A stretch of 6,364 nucleotides of DNA, from the NCBI GenBank assembly GCA_021827465.1, contig JAKAVX010000166.1, positions 1 through 6,364 of the forward strand, read 5' to 3'. The stretch comes from Deltaproteobacteria bacterium (GTDB lineage: Bacteria; Desulfobacterota_B; Binatia; Binatales; Binataceae). This document shows positions 6,294 to 6,364 of the stretch, piece after piece. The number at the start of each line of letters is the position of its first letter. The stretch's first letter is position 1. The notes beneath the pieces were generated by a model. The model saw only the letters and a program-made list of their open reading frames with translations. It was not told the DNA's origin and did no database searches. The translations under genes were made by a program, and so were the position numbers.

Positions 6294-6300
6294 CCTCCTT
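6294..6300 (-). promoter_or_regulatory. Strong ribosome binding site of the SIMPL gene
   Basis: AAGGAGG on the minus strand, 5 nt from ATG 6288, the best Shine-Dalgarno in the window. A strong site on the first gene, with weaker sites on the next four genes, fits an operon leader. Confidence 0.85.
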
Positions 6301-6328
6301 ACGCGTGGTCGGGCGTTGATCTCAGCCG

Positions 6329-6334
6329 ATAATA
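6329..6334 (-). promoter_or_regulatory. Possible -10 element of the operon promoter
   Basis: TATTAT on the minus strand, the only AT-rich hexamer in the 76 bases upstream of the SIMPL gene; it would place the transcript start about 33 nt before the ATG. No good -35 lies 16-18 nt upstream (nearest is a poor GTCAAC), so this is tentative. The rest of 6301-6364 shows no gene. Confidence 0.25.
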
Positions 6335-6364
6335 TCCGGAGACTGTCCCCGTTGACGATAGTAC

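Noticed and set aside
6352..6357. TTGACG on the + strand at the window edge, resembling a -35 box for a divergent gene.
   Set aside because: The -10 region and any gene would lie outside the window, so it cannot be supported.

Overview
The window is GC-rich, protein-coding bacterial DNA. A lipoprotein signal peptide, a SIMPL-family periplasmic protein and a binding-protein ABC importer point to a Gram-negative (diderm) bacterium. Base composition and gene style resemble uncultivated soil or sediment lineages (deltaproteobacterial or Binatota-like), but the phylum is a guess and nothing here fixes it. I see no rRNA or tRNA gene, CRISPR array, insertion sequence, phage gene or obvious repeat.

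Layout. Positions 1-501 (+ strand) hold the 3' end of a gene for a larger, probably exported protein with the RWGDYS...VDP motif of an anchor/sialidase-like extracellular family. Positions 502-579 are a short convergent intergenic gap with one small GC hairpin. From 580 to 6288 everything is on the minus strand. In transcription order (high to low coordinate) the genes are: a SIMPL/DUF541 periplasmic protein (6288-5521), a typical 2-Cys peroxiredoxin of the AhpC/Prx1 type (5492-4965), a VIT1/CCC1-family Fe/Mn transporter (4958-4233), an 83-residue charged protein of unknown function (4222-3971), a DppB-type permease (3955-3026), a DppC-type permease (3029-2220) and a family-5 solute-binding lipoprotein (2223-580).

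The seven minus-strand genes are tightly packed: gaps of 28, 6, 10 and 15 nt, then two 4-nt stop/start overlaps (ATGA and GTGA). There is no sign of a terminator inside. The simplest reading is one operon of about 5.7 kb, led by a strong AAGGAGG ribosome binding site at the SIMPL gene. The first half looks like envelope, peroxide and metal handling. The second half is a peptide/nickel-type importer that lacks its two ATPases and carries its binding protein last. A functional link between the halves (peroxide defence, transition-metal storage, uptake of a peptide- or metal-containing ligand) is an inference from co-location only.

Three start calls differ from a simple longest-frame reading: the binding protein starts at GTG 2223, the VIT protein at TTG 4958 and the small protein at GTG 4222. 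Peroxiredoxin and VIT share one reading frame and are separated by a single TAG stop; this is the most unusual point in the window.
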